Shown: positions 1-11,584 of the stretch, one piece after another
How the letters are laid out: every line of letters begins with the position of its first letter
How positions within the stretch are numbered: position 1 is the first letter of the stretch
Assembly (NCBI GenBank): GCA_959347315.1
Contig: OY365807.1
Coordinates: forward strand, 33,415,660 to 33,479,659
Direction of reading: 5' to 3'
DNA: 64,000 nucleotides
Source: Bimastos eiseni
Taxonomy: Eukaryota > Annelida > Clitellata > Crassiclitellata > Lumbricidae
Translations under genes and position numbers: made by a program
The notes under the pieces: generated by a model
The model's database searches: none
What the model was told of the DNA's origin: nothing
What the model saw: only the letters and a program-made list of their open reading frames with translations

Positions 1-545
1 GGAGGAGGAGGAGGAGGGCAGGGGGATCAGAGTGCGAGAGGGGATTGACCACCAGTATGTGGATGAGCAGCAAGCATATGTTGCATCCTCTCTTGGGATC
101 AGACGTGAGCGAGCCGCTGTGTCCACTGGTTGACCCGTCCGTCTGCACCGGCTTGATTAGTACGTACTCACGTGGGGCCGGGAGGAAGGATCGGCCCCGT
201 CTTGTGCTGACGGCAGCGCAGGCGCCGCTCCTCGCGCTGTCGCTCGCTCGTCGTCCTGGATAAATGTGCATTTATTGATCATCACTCCTCCTTGCATCCG
301 TCGAAAGCAAATAGGCAAAGCCGCTGCACGCGAAGACGAGCTTGTGTCTCCGACTGATGTAAGGCATCGTGCGTGATGTGCGGACGATAGGCCGGCCTAC
401 CTACGTACGGTCGACGGTTCCTTCTGTTGCGATGGTCAGTGCATGCAATCTGACTCCGGTGGATCTTCTGTAGAATGTGCACATGCGCTCACTGTTGCAC
501 AGCACTTTGAAACATCTGATTCCGATCAAGCGAAACATAACGACG
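1..545. promoter_or_regulatory. CpG-rich block, possible promoter and 5' UTR exon of LAR
   Basis: Bases 100-450 are much richer in GC and CpG than anything until 8.2 kb. On the + strand the block ends at CGACG/GTGAGT (546-551), a strong donor that could close a non-coding first exon of LAR. On the - strand CCCCAC/GTGAGT (GT at 170-171) is an equally good donor, so the block could be a two-way promoter. No start codon with a signal peptide is visible. (GGA)n covers 1-17. Confidence 0.3.
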
Positions 546-1204
546 GTGAGTTTCACAGAGTTGTGTTGTTCACGTGCTTGTACAGTTGTAGGTATCTATG
601 GTGTATGAATCTAGACAATTAATGCGCCACCTGTTATGTGTATCAAAAATTGCTGCAATGACTTCAGTGAATGGGAAACGAAATTACTTACATGTTCACA
701 CTTGTTTACTTGTTCACACTTGTTTACAAATTCATTTAGACTCTCAGTGTAGTTACAGCATGCTCTCTGAATGCAGGTTTACATGCAATTGCATCTACAT
801 CCATTGTGATTTGTTTATTAGTTATTGTATTACTAACCTGGTATTTATTTATTAGGAACTGTATTACTAACCTGATTTTAAACATTGTTTTATTTAGAGT
901 ATTAGCCATGGTTAACTAGGCTTGATTTGGAAAGTGGGAGACATTGACAATATGATCAAAATTAATTGGGAGCCACACAGAGATTGTACTTGATGTAGTC
1001 AGAAAGTCTTAACCTTTTTTTCATCTCACTGTAGTTTTTATTGTAATACTAAGTTATTTCTGATACAATAATTATACAGCTGCACTTTGCTTCTGATGAA
1101 TTTTCATTTCTTTCCCAAGCCATGAAAAAAGCAGGAGCAAGGGCTTCCCAGTCTACACTTTTTTGAGTGAGTCACCCCTTGATCTTGAATATGTGTAGAA
1201 TTGT

Positions 1205-2000
1205 ATGGTTTCTAGACGGTGTCTCGGTCTCGAGACGTCTCGTTCTCGGAACCCTGTGGTCTCGGTCTTGCGGTAGTGGCTCGAATTTTTAGAAACTGTC
1301 TTGAGGTAAAAGTCTTGCTCTGTCTTGAACATGCAGTCTCGATAAATTTCGCGGTTACTGTCTTAAAATCTTGCGCTACAAACTGAAACCGGAATCTAGG
1401 AGAAATGGTAATTCTCGTTAATGCGCGAGTCATATGATACTGAAATCAATTCAATTATCTTAAAGTGGAAAAATGTCTGAGACAACCTGAAACTGTGAAG
1501 TTTCCTTTTACGCAATTTGAAATTATTGACAAAACAATGGCTATTGCGTGCCGTTTGTCATTGATGTAAAACCACCATAACCGAAACGATCGGAACAACT
1601 TCGAGTTTCTCAGGTTGTGTAAGGATATGCGCAAATTTATAATTTCGTTTGGTAGTCGATATCGAATTTGCTTGCTTAAAATCATCTAGAATATTTCAGA
1701 TGTGGCCAAAAAGGCTTTCTTTATACTATTCAGAAGATGGGCCGAAGAAGAGATATCGAAAAAGATAAAACGTGGCAATATAAAAGCTGTTCTCGAGAAT
1801 TGGTACTATATGCATTATAAGTTTCAAATTGAAATTACAAATGAACATTATTCCCAAAAACTTATACATTAGTATTTACAGCCTTTTATATAAGATCTTT
1901 TACTGCCTCGTACTGTCTTGAACCTAGTGTCTCGGTCTTGGTACCTCGCTGTCTCGGCACCTCACTGTCTCGGTCTCGTCTTGGTCTTAAAGTTTCAAGT
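1205..2000. mobile_element. Probable transposon remnant with CTCGG-rich ends
   Basis: Both ends of this 0.8-kb stretch are dense in GTCTCGG and GTCTTG, unlike the AT-rich middle. A smaller stretch of similar style (ACTCGGACTCGG) lies at 47,415-47,515. No inverted termini were found. Confidence 0.3.
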
Positions 2001-2857
2001 TTTGCATACAACACTGAATATGTGATAATGATTACACAAAAACATGTGCTGCATATATTTACCATACTTAGCAACATCATGGGACGTTTTGTTTTTGGTG
2101 GAAATGATGACATTAGATTAAAAATGCAGAGGGAATAAATTTGGCCAATTATGTTAGCAAGTGAAGTTTTTTCATGTTACCATTAAATGAAACTTTTTAC
2201 ATCGCATCCAAATGTTGCATAGACATTCTTTTGTATTGTATGCTGATTCAGATTGATCCTGTGATTCTTCAAATAGAAACATGAACGTGATTGTGGACTT
2301 TGTATGTCTTTACCTCTTTCTCACTCACCTGCACTGCAGTCTGAGTAGTACTGTCTCGGAACCTCATCGTGAGTATCAAACAATTCTCAAATGTGATTAC
2401 TATTGTCTCTGTTGTTGTTTTCGGTTGTATTGGTTGATTTTCGTTAAACATATTATAGAGATTTATCTGTAATGAAGAATGTTATCATAATCATCATGAT
2501 CATTAGAAACCGGGATCAGTGATGATGCTCGTGTGCCACTCGTATTTCCCTCAAAAGTAAAGAATGGAAAACTTGTTGGAAGTAACGGAAGATGTGTGGT
2601 GTAGATGGAATAACTTGATTAACGATGAAAACCATGTTGACAGAGAAGACAAGGTTGACTATATTATGCACGATCGGTGCTTGGCCTCCATTTTGGATGC
2701 ACTCATCATCATCTTCATCTCCCATCATCATTGTAATCATCATTTTAATTGTTGTTATCAATAATCATTGTCATGGGCAAAACTATTTATCGCATACTGG
2801 GTGCAAGTTTTAATTTTCATATGAGAGGAGTAGAATGCAGTTTCATATCATATCTTT

Positions 2858-2930
2858 AGATTTATATAATGCCTATCACACAATAGCTATTCAGAGGCGC
2901 TCTCAGCATGGAAAACCGCAGGATAAAAGA
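2858..2930 (-). mobile_element. Short LINE 3' tail remnant
   Basis: TTTATATAATGCC followed by TCAGAGGCGCTCTCAGC is the reverse of the tail that follows the LINE reverse-transcriptase ends at 26.2 and 63.8 kb (GAGCGCCTCTGA, then GGCGCTATATAA). Confidence 0.4.
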
Positions 2931-3589
2931 TAAACCTTTAAAGATCGAGAAGTCAATGGAGAGAAGGCAGTCATTAGTTTAGCCCTTAGCAATGGCAGAA
3001 GATCATTCCAGGTAGGTCCAGTGCACTGCAATAGTCATTACAAATACTGTCAATTCTTTTCTAGACTTGATATTTGTAGAAATTTAAGTAAATTATTCTG
3101 GGGTGCAGATTAGCACTCATTAATAAGCTGGTGCACTGTGCAACAGTGTGCTTGGTTTTTAATTAGCGCTTCAGAAATTTGGAGATCATGATCTTGAACG
3201 GACAACTAACTTCATTTCAGCTGTTAATACTGCTTGCATGATCAATTCTGTTTACTGACAAATCCAGTAGTATGTCATAAGATTTCAACTCTGTCACATT
3301 AAGTGGGATCACAGATTTGGTATCCAATTGAATAGTACCATGTGAAATGTACAATGAGACTCACTCATTTAAAAAATTGTACTTAAATTTGTCATATTGT
3401 ATATAGCACCAGCTCTTACACGAAAGCAGCCACTCTGAAAGCGTCTTCGGTATTGATCAATGTGTTCTGTTGAATCATATCATTTTATCCACATCTGCTA
3501 AATTGCAATGGTTGATCGGATCCCGTTGTTCTGTGGCATGCCATCACCCACGAGATTCGTGCGCCTGCACACATGTCCCGTTTATCAAG

Positions 3590-3745
3590 ACGAGTTTTAT
3601 TGGATTTCTTCATCCGAACCATCTGCGTCCATTGCCACTGCGCCAATTCCTGGCGTCGAATGCTTCGTTGCTTGTCGCTTCATCTTGCATAAGTTTGCCG
3701 TGGAAGTGGCCTGCGTTGGCTATATCATGGCTGATGACTAGGCCA
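3590..3745 (-). pseudogene. Possible decayed aspartylglucosaminidase-like fragment
   Basis: A local GC-rich patch. On the - strand one frame reads QATSTANLCKM and then TPGIGAVAMDADG, before a stop. The spacing resembles the TST and PGAGA motifs after the nucleophile of Ntn-hydrolases of the aspartylglucosaminidase/isoaspartyl peptidase family. Frames break on both sides. Resemblance is by eye and weak. Confidence 0.15.
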
Positions 3746-6700
3746 CCGGAAGTGGCTGCGCTCTATGCGGTGTTCAGATTAAGGCTTTCTCGGAAGTCAT
3801 AAACCTGGGGCAGCGGACTGCAATCTCGGAAGGTTAAACGTTGAATGTGGAATATATGGATGAAGCTGCAAGGGTTAAGCTCAAGGAAGTCAGACGTCTA
3901 GGGTTGTTGATCGATCTGTATAGTATTGTCTTTCAAGTTCTTTCTTTTGTTTCTGGAGTTTAGACATGGAACAGAATCTGTTGCCATTGCCATTTAAAGT
4001 GTCTGTGGGCATAATTGCAAAATTTATATAGTACTGCTTCACGAGAAGCTTCTGAAACACCTCTTAGTCATTGCCAACTGGAAAAGTACAAAACAATGAT
4101 CAAACAGATTGGTGTTTAAGTGCTTTCCAGGAATGGAAACAGGAAGACCTTGAGCTAATGTCTTAGGCTTCTTGGCAGTGTTTAGCTGTATAAGTAATGT
4201 AAGTTAATGCTAATTGTTTAAGATGTCTGCATAAGATTTTAGATTTATGTCTGCATAAGATAGATTTCTGCCTAATAATTGCAATGTGTATACTTTTTTA
4301 TGCCAAATGTAACCAGCAAGACAATGGTAATATTAATGTGACGCTTATAGGCAGAAAAATTACAATTTTCTTTAATGTTTCATTATTGCCAGCAAATGCA
4401 ACCTTGTAAACATCATAGTTACTGTGTGCATGTGATAAGGTACACCATGGCCTCCGTTCTTATAGTTGACTGAGCTTTTATTGTTATTATTAGCATACAT
4501 TTATTAATTGTCACTTTCTAATCACCAATCATCAATCAACAGCACTGATCATTTGTGAGGAATGAAGGACTTTTCCATTGTTTGTCTCAAACCTCTGCTC
4601 TCTATGTTATGAGGCGAGCGCTCTAACAAATGGACTACTGATTGATTAGAGCTACCGATTGGGTACACTGATGTCATGTATGCAATGCATATATTGATGC
4701 ATTTATTTGATGTGTATGCATTGTACATTGTACAGAGAACCTTTCAAACCACTGCATTTAAAATTGCAACTCAGAGTCTACCTGGAGTGGTTTGCTCCAA
4801 TGGATTCTATATTTTTTGGTTAAAGGCAACTATCTGCAAGTTCGATATAGAAGTTTCTAAATTAAAATATAGGGAAGATAAACATATGCCATCAACAAAT
4901 AGAGTTCCTAAAAAGTGCTTGCAATTCATGTTGGATCGTTTTGTGTACTAATGGCAGCACTGGCCTTGAAAATTTGGTATGCAATATGTTCATTTAATAA
5001 AATATTTAAGGATGTAACATAATTAAATTTTTAATTTTAGTACATTGTAAATGTATAGACCAGTATGTAATATGCCTACTAAGTAAGTAGGTTCTGACAG
5101 TTGAAAATTTCATTCTATTTACAAATTATTTGGTTAAATAATTTAATTTCCTTTATTTTGTTCTGAATTGTTGTTGAATTTTTTTGATGATTTTTTATCT
5201 TTCTTTTGGTACTCAGTTGCATATTTTGCTTCCATACAGTGCTGCCTTTATAGTGTGCTATACCTGAAACAAGACAAATGTTTGAAAGCTCAACTATATG
5301 ACTGCCAGCTGCTTAAATTGATTAATACCACATGCAGTGAGCCTAATTACAGAACATTTCCGGTTAATGGAAATGGATGATTGGTCGAAATAGAACGATC
5401 CATTGCATGAGAAGCATCATTCAGCTTGAGTTTATGTGTGATTGCAATGCACCTGGAATTCCCAGATGACAAAAGAGTGTCACAGTCATGAACCTCGTAG
5501 ACTGATGTGGAGCACAGTTCCCTGTGAATTGTATGCCCAGGAGGCACTGATCAGAAGGAAGAAATCTTGATTGTATTTGGTTTTATGAACAAATTCTGAT
5601 TGGGTGGCACAGTTCAGGACAGGCCAGAGCTGATCTATTTGTTGGACTTTGGCTGGACTTCTACACGTGATGAAGTCGCAGTATCCAGTGAACGCGTCTT
5701 GATGAGTGAATTAACGAGGGTCAACAGTTGTATTGAGAGACTGCTCACGCTATAGGCTCCGCTATGATTTATAGCTCTCACATTTCCACAGTTTCTGAAA
5801 TTCAGATCAAAACTGTTTCATTGTTGCCTAGGGATTGAAGACATAAATCGTTTTTAGAGTCAGATGCAGCGAGTTCCATATTATTTACAGTGAAAACAAT
5901 GAGATGGTTATAGACCAACATTTGAATTTTTACTTACATGTGGCAATGCACAGTAGATGCAGTGCTAAATTAGACATGCTTCTCTTTCAGTTCTGTCATG
6001 AACTGGGTCAAGGATTACCAGTATATCCGATATATCTGATTATACCAGTTGGATTGACCTGGAATGACCATGGCAATCCAACGGATGTAATTAATCAGTA
6101 TCAAGCTGACAATGATTTATTTGTCCTGAAAGCCATGCTTATCTCCACCGATGGAGATGGCATTGTAATGAAGATTAACTTGCCATCGTGACAAACAGGG
6201 TCCATTAGTGGAGTGAATTTCTTTAAACACTGGCCAGCTTATGCAGGAATTCAGTTCTTGTATGCAGCGTGTAGAAACGCAATGGGATTATTTCAATATG
6301 GGTTCTATGCCTGTTCTAATTTCCTATAATTTCAACAATCTATAATTTAAAGCTAATTTTATACTGTTCCTAGTGACTAAGGATTTTACATAATCTGTTT
6401 GTATATTTGATAACTGTTTGGTCATTTGAGCATTTGTTATTTGAACGTTCTGAACTGATGTCTATGGAAATATGAACCAATGTGACGAAGGCTGAATGCT
6501 TCATTTTTGCCAACATCAACATCTTTATTATCACCATTATGATGATCATCAGACTGACGCAATAGTTCACTGCTCTTCATCTGGATTTATTGCTTTATTT
6601 TTAATGAGTAAAGTAATGACTGAGTGGGATATTCAAATTATTCATTCAATCACCCATTGTTGTTTTATATGAGCGGTATAGTTGTTTTCATGGAACTGTC

Positions 6701-7160
6701 TTACGAGATGGTATATTGGTTAATCATCATCATCGTGGTTATAATTGGGTCATCATCATCATTGTCAAGCTCTATATAGTGCCAGTCTCTTATGCCAGAA
6801 TATGTCGACTTTATGTCACTCTGGGCACCAATGAACTGGTGGACTCGTGACTGGTAGATTTAGAGCCTGCGAAAATCTTATGTGGCTGAAAGGATTGGTA
6901 TTTCTGCATAATAATTGCAATGTGTTTACTTTTTTATGTCAATGCCAAAATATGAATGACTTTTTATTAGGTTTGCATTTGGAATTTCCTAGCACAAGCA
7001 AAAGATGAGACTATGATGTTGATTCATCCTATTGTCACTGTACACTATTGTCACTGATTAGATGACCGAGTTTCTGGAAAAGTTCATCCCTATGACTCTA
7101 AATATATCCTCAGTTGTTATAAAATGCATTGAGATTTTGACTGCTTTCAACTGTGCTACA

Positions 7161-7908
7161 GTGGTTGATGAGATTAATTCCCTTGTGGATGAGATTAATT
7201 CCGTTTGGATGAGATTAATTCCTCTGTGGATGACATTAATTCCTGTGTGGAATCTGTGGATTTGATTAATTCCGTTTGAATGAGATTAATTCGCTTGTGG
7301 ATGAGATTACTTCCCTTGTGGATGAGATTAATTCCCTTGTAGATGAGATTAATTCCCTTGTGGATGAGATTAATTCCCTTGTGGATGAGATTAATTCCCT
7401 TGTGGATGAGATTAATTCCCTTGTGGATGAGATTAATTCCTGTGTGGATGAGATTAATTCCTGTGTGGATGTGATTAATTCCGATGGATGATATTAATTC
7501 CCTTGTGGATGAGATTAATTCCTGTGTGGATGAGATCAATTCCCTTGTGGATGAGATTAATTCCCTTGTGGATGAGATTAATTCCCTTGTGGATGAGATT
7601 AATTCCCTTGTGGATGAGATTAATTCCCTTGTGGATGAGATTAATTCCCTTGTGGATGAGATTAATTCCCTTGTGGATGAGATTAATTCCCTTGTGGATG
7701 AGATTAATTCCTGTGTGGATGTGATTAATTCCGATGGATGAGATTAATTCCCTTGTGGATGAGAGTAATTCCTGTGTGGATGAGATTAATTTCAGTGTCA
7801 ACTGGATTAATTTTGTTGTTTATGAGGTTAATTTTGGTGTAAATGAGATTAATTTTGGTGTAAAGGAGATTTATTCCGGTGTGGATAAGATTAATTCCGG
7901 TTTGAAGC
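7161..7908. repeat. 21-bp minisatellite with higher-order structure
   Basis: About 30 or more head-to-tail copies of a 21-bp unit built around GATTAATTCCCTTGTG, cleanest from 7,300 to 7,720 and diverged at both edges. A variant pair (CTGTGTGGATGTGATTAATT followed by CCGATGGATGA) recurs at about 7,458 and 7,702, marking a higher-order repeat of about 244 bp. Because 21 is a multiple of three the array stays open in several frames (VDEINSL or INLIHKG), but the variant units shift frame. Confidence 0.95.
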
Positions 7909-8253
7909 ATCATTTGCTGTTGTAATCTGCGTTGTTTATTTATATTTGTCTTTGGGAGATAAGTGAGATGAGTAATTGAGTGATTGGGTTGCTGTGATGG
8001 TCATTGCATTGGGCTGATTGCTTTTGTTAGGCATATTCAGGCTATGGAAGTATTGACAATCAATAGCGTTATTACATATTCTGTGGAAGAAATTTGGTTC
8101 CGGATCCAGAAAATCAGCAGTTCTACGGAACAATCGAGTTTGGTATTATAGGCCTAAGTTGTAATGGCTGAGTACTTCTCTAGACAGGCATTACTTTTAT
8201 CTCATGTAAATCTCTGATTATCGCAAAGGCATGTTGAACGTTATCATTCCTAG

Positions 8254-8559
8254 AAACAGCGAAGATTATCTTCGCCCCGAAGAATAAGAAGGTCGCGGAG
8301 AATGGTGCCGCGAGCTTTTTCTGCAGAGCATCTGGAAACCCGCTTCCGGAGGTCCACTGGCGCAGAGCGGGGAAGCGTATTGGCCCCAAGGACATTCGAT
8401 ACACGGTTCTTACCACACTAGGTGGATCAGCATCAGCCATGCGTGTCGATTCCGCAAAGCCTGGACTAGATAACGGGCTGTTCGAATGTGTCGCAACAAA
8501 TGGACATGACGATCCAGCTGTTGCCATTGCTGTGCTTGAAGTCTATCCCGAAGAACAGG
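8254..8559 (+). CDS. Lar: LAR exon: Ig domain 1
   Basis: Acceptor is ATTCCTAG and donor is GTGAGC; the exon enters and leaves in phase 1. It encodes a whole I-set Ig domain with the expected cysteines (ASFFC and FECVATN) and the tryptophan of VHWRR. The basic cluster after that Trp (RRAGKR) sits where LAR proteins carry the lysine/arginine loop that binds heparan sulfate. The exon has no signal peptide, so it is not the first coding exon. Confidence 0.93.
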
Positions 8560-10307
8560 GTGAGCATCAAGTGTCGCTTTTGCACTTTTAAAGAGATTTC
8601 CAATTTCATTGCTGTACCATTACTGTAATGTTCAATGTTCATCTCCTGACAGTTTGAGATTTATAAATATGGCAGGAAGACAGAAGCAATTGATACAGTG
8701 CAATGATTAATGTTAGGGAAAGCACAGACAATCTTGGTACAAAGTATGGCAGAAAAATTAAAGCCATTGGTACAGAGAACAGAGGAAAGATGCAAGAAAT
8801 TGGTACAGAGATATGCAATGTGAGCTTTATCTTCAAATTTCACATAATTCCTCTTAGAAATCTATCCTGAAGATAGTTCATTTCCATTCATATCACCTTA
8901 TCTCTATCTTCTACCAGTTTAAGACAATCCACTCTATCTCCTAATTTCCTATCATGCCACTCTCTCTTTATGCTTCCATTTTCACACAATCCCATTTTAT
9001 CTGCTCTTTTCCTTATTCCAGTTTAAACTCACTGGTATCTCGTCTTGTCTGCTTCTTCCTATTGACACCATCAACTATCTACTTCCACTTTCATGTTTAA
9101 TATCTCCCTTGATTAATAATCTTCACTTTCGTTCACGCCATCGTCTCTATACTTCCATTTCCACACAGTTTGAATAGAGGAGAAAGAACTGATCATCATG
9201 AGAGAGATGTTCATTTTGAGTGGTATATCTCTGCTTTTAGAATATGAGATTTAAATTGAACAAATTCTGGACTCTCCACACTGATAAAACCCATCGTTTG
9301 CCAGCCTCTAACATTTCTGTGTGTTGTGTAAAAATTCTTTGTTCTGCATGTAGTAAAAAGAACGGCGTCGTAGCAGCATAACTGACAAAATTTCATTCAA
9401 TTTCACCAGCGTCATGTTTAATGCTTCAGAGGACACCTGGGGACCACTTCTCATTACCTTCCTTTTCTCTGTGATATGTAATTTATGTGCCTAGGGAAAC
9501 GAAGAAGCTTCAAGACATTCTCTAAATTTTACAATATTGTTAGTTCAAAACTAAGCAAAGAACAGAATGACAACGGACATTGGTGTGGCATCCCGTTTTA
9601 TAAAGATTCCAGCAAATGACACAGGCCTTGGTTCTAAGACAGACTTCTTTGGGTAAAAAGGTTTCTAGACTAATTTGTGACATCAAGGACAGACTGAGCA
9701 TCTCTGTAATTACATGAGTGTTCCTTCATTCAATGGCTGATCGTCCAAAGCCGAGTATGTCTCACCTTCATTTTTATATAAATGATCGCATCTTTCCATT
9801 GCTAGGTGTCTCACGAGGGAAGCTCCGACTGGGCAATTAAATATCACTCGATAATGTTATTATATTACATTACACAGTGCACTACCGTTGTTTTTGGCTT
9901 CATGATCTAAGACCCAGTTTTCTCTTCTATTCAGATGTAATTTCTTGAAAATGTTTAATTATTGGAGAATGGAGATAGATTTACACCTTTCCAGTTTGTC
10001 AACAATATCTGTAACTATTCCTGAACTAAATTTCACTTTTAATTGTATTAGCTAGGGAAGTTAATTGCATCTATAGATGGGTGAGTTGCATGCACAATCA
10101 CAATGACCCAACAATAAAACAACCATAGCTGACCTTTCACAGGAAAATGATTAAGTAGAAGAAGCAAAAATCATACAACCATAAGCTAGCTTGAGAGCCT
10201 TGCATTTGAAGTGTTAGTGAATTCATTTTCTTAACCTCGTCACGTAAGGATGGGGAGCGAGCTTACTCTCTCATCTTCCCACCGACAGTGTATGCATAGT
10301 CAGTGTG

Positions 10308-10359
<52 letters not shown>

Positions 10360-11543
10360 TATAACTGGGTTGGCTATTAGGCACAAGTGAATCCGAAATG
10401 ATATAAAAATATTTATGTCCTGGTGAGAATTTGATCAGGTGACGGTCCAACACATTAATCACTAGACAATTGTGCTGTGCTTTGTCTTAGACTTTATATG
10501 GTAGAATTCTTCACGCCTGTTGTGTTTCAGTTCCAAATGGATATCCTCGAATTGTGGTTAATCCGACACTGAAGTCAGTGGAAAAGGACAAGGATACGAC
10601 CCTAGTGTGCAGTGCATCGGGCTATCCTGAGCCCGTCATTTCTTGGCTCAAGGACTACATTCCAGTCAACCTTTCGGATTCACATATAAAAATTATGCAA
10701 TCAGGTAGAATAAGAAAGTAACAGTTCATTTGTGTATTTAAAGTCTCTAATGGCGATAGATTGAAACTATTCAAACATTTAAGTTCTTAAAAGTTTTTCA
10801 ATTTTCTTTTTCTAAGACATTCTCAGTTTCTGGCCTGTCTTAAGGTACTAATTTCTAACCAAAAAAAAATTAAAATGTTGACATTGTAAGGTTAGGTTTT
10901 GGGTTCCATGCATTGAAGTCCAGGATAATTATATTCATAGTTAAATGCTTTATTGACTTCTAAATACATAATACTTATGTAGTGACCTTTGGGCAGACTT
11001 CTTGAAGAGAAAAAAATGGATAATTATTTATTGTGGACGTATTTAGGCAATGCTTACCATAATGATGATTTGTATTTATGAATAAACATGATGCCATCAT
11101 TATCCAAAGTTATTGCAGGTTTAATAACAGGTGTACAGCAAGTGGACTTTTAATGACTTCTAATAAATGGTTGGTGCCTTTCTCTTTTGGTTGTATTCAC
11201 CCTCTGTGTTGTTGTTTTTACTGCCTATTTCGCTTTTAAAAAGCTGTTCCAAATCCTTTCTGTTTGAAGGCACCTAGCCTTGAATCTTGTGTACAGCTAT
11301 TTTTCATTTAATTTATGGATGTAATCTGTTCTGATCTGATGACTTCAATGGTATTGTTATCATGATCTCCAAGACTTCAATCGCTGGTTGCTTCTAATGA
11401 AATTTTAATCATTGCTCTTATTCTGCTGAAGGTGAGATTTCAATAAGTGATTTATATCTATCATTACTCATTAGCTATCATTTCTTCCTAGATCCCAAAA
11501 AAATTGATGGCAATGCGTATATATATATACGTAATATATACGT

Positions 11544-11584
<41 letters not shown>

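Larger units (their letters stand above)
546..8253. other. Upstream or first-intron region of LAR, mostly without genes
   Basis: AT-rich. Apart from the repeats and the possible gene fragment listed separately, I see no supported exon. The missing LAR signal-peptide exon may be hidden here. A 19-base direct repeat (TTCACACTTGTTTAC) lies at about 693-732. The frames at 598-855, 4,676-4,951 and 5,904-6,191 show no domains or plausible splice context. Confidence 0.5.

Noticed and set aside
5168..5380. Hydrophobic frame MLLNFFDDFLSFFWYSVAYF as the missing LAR signal peptide
   Set aside because: There are acidic residues within the hydrophobic stretch, and no phase-1 donor follows in frame.
7195..7801. 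Open frames spelling VDEINSL or INLIHKG repeats on both strands
   Set aside because: They follow automatically from a 21-bp repeat unit. Units with a two-base deletion shift the frame, and no splice sites or start context support a gene.
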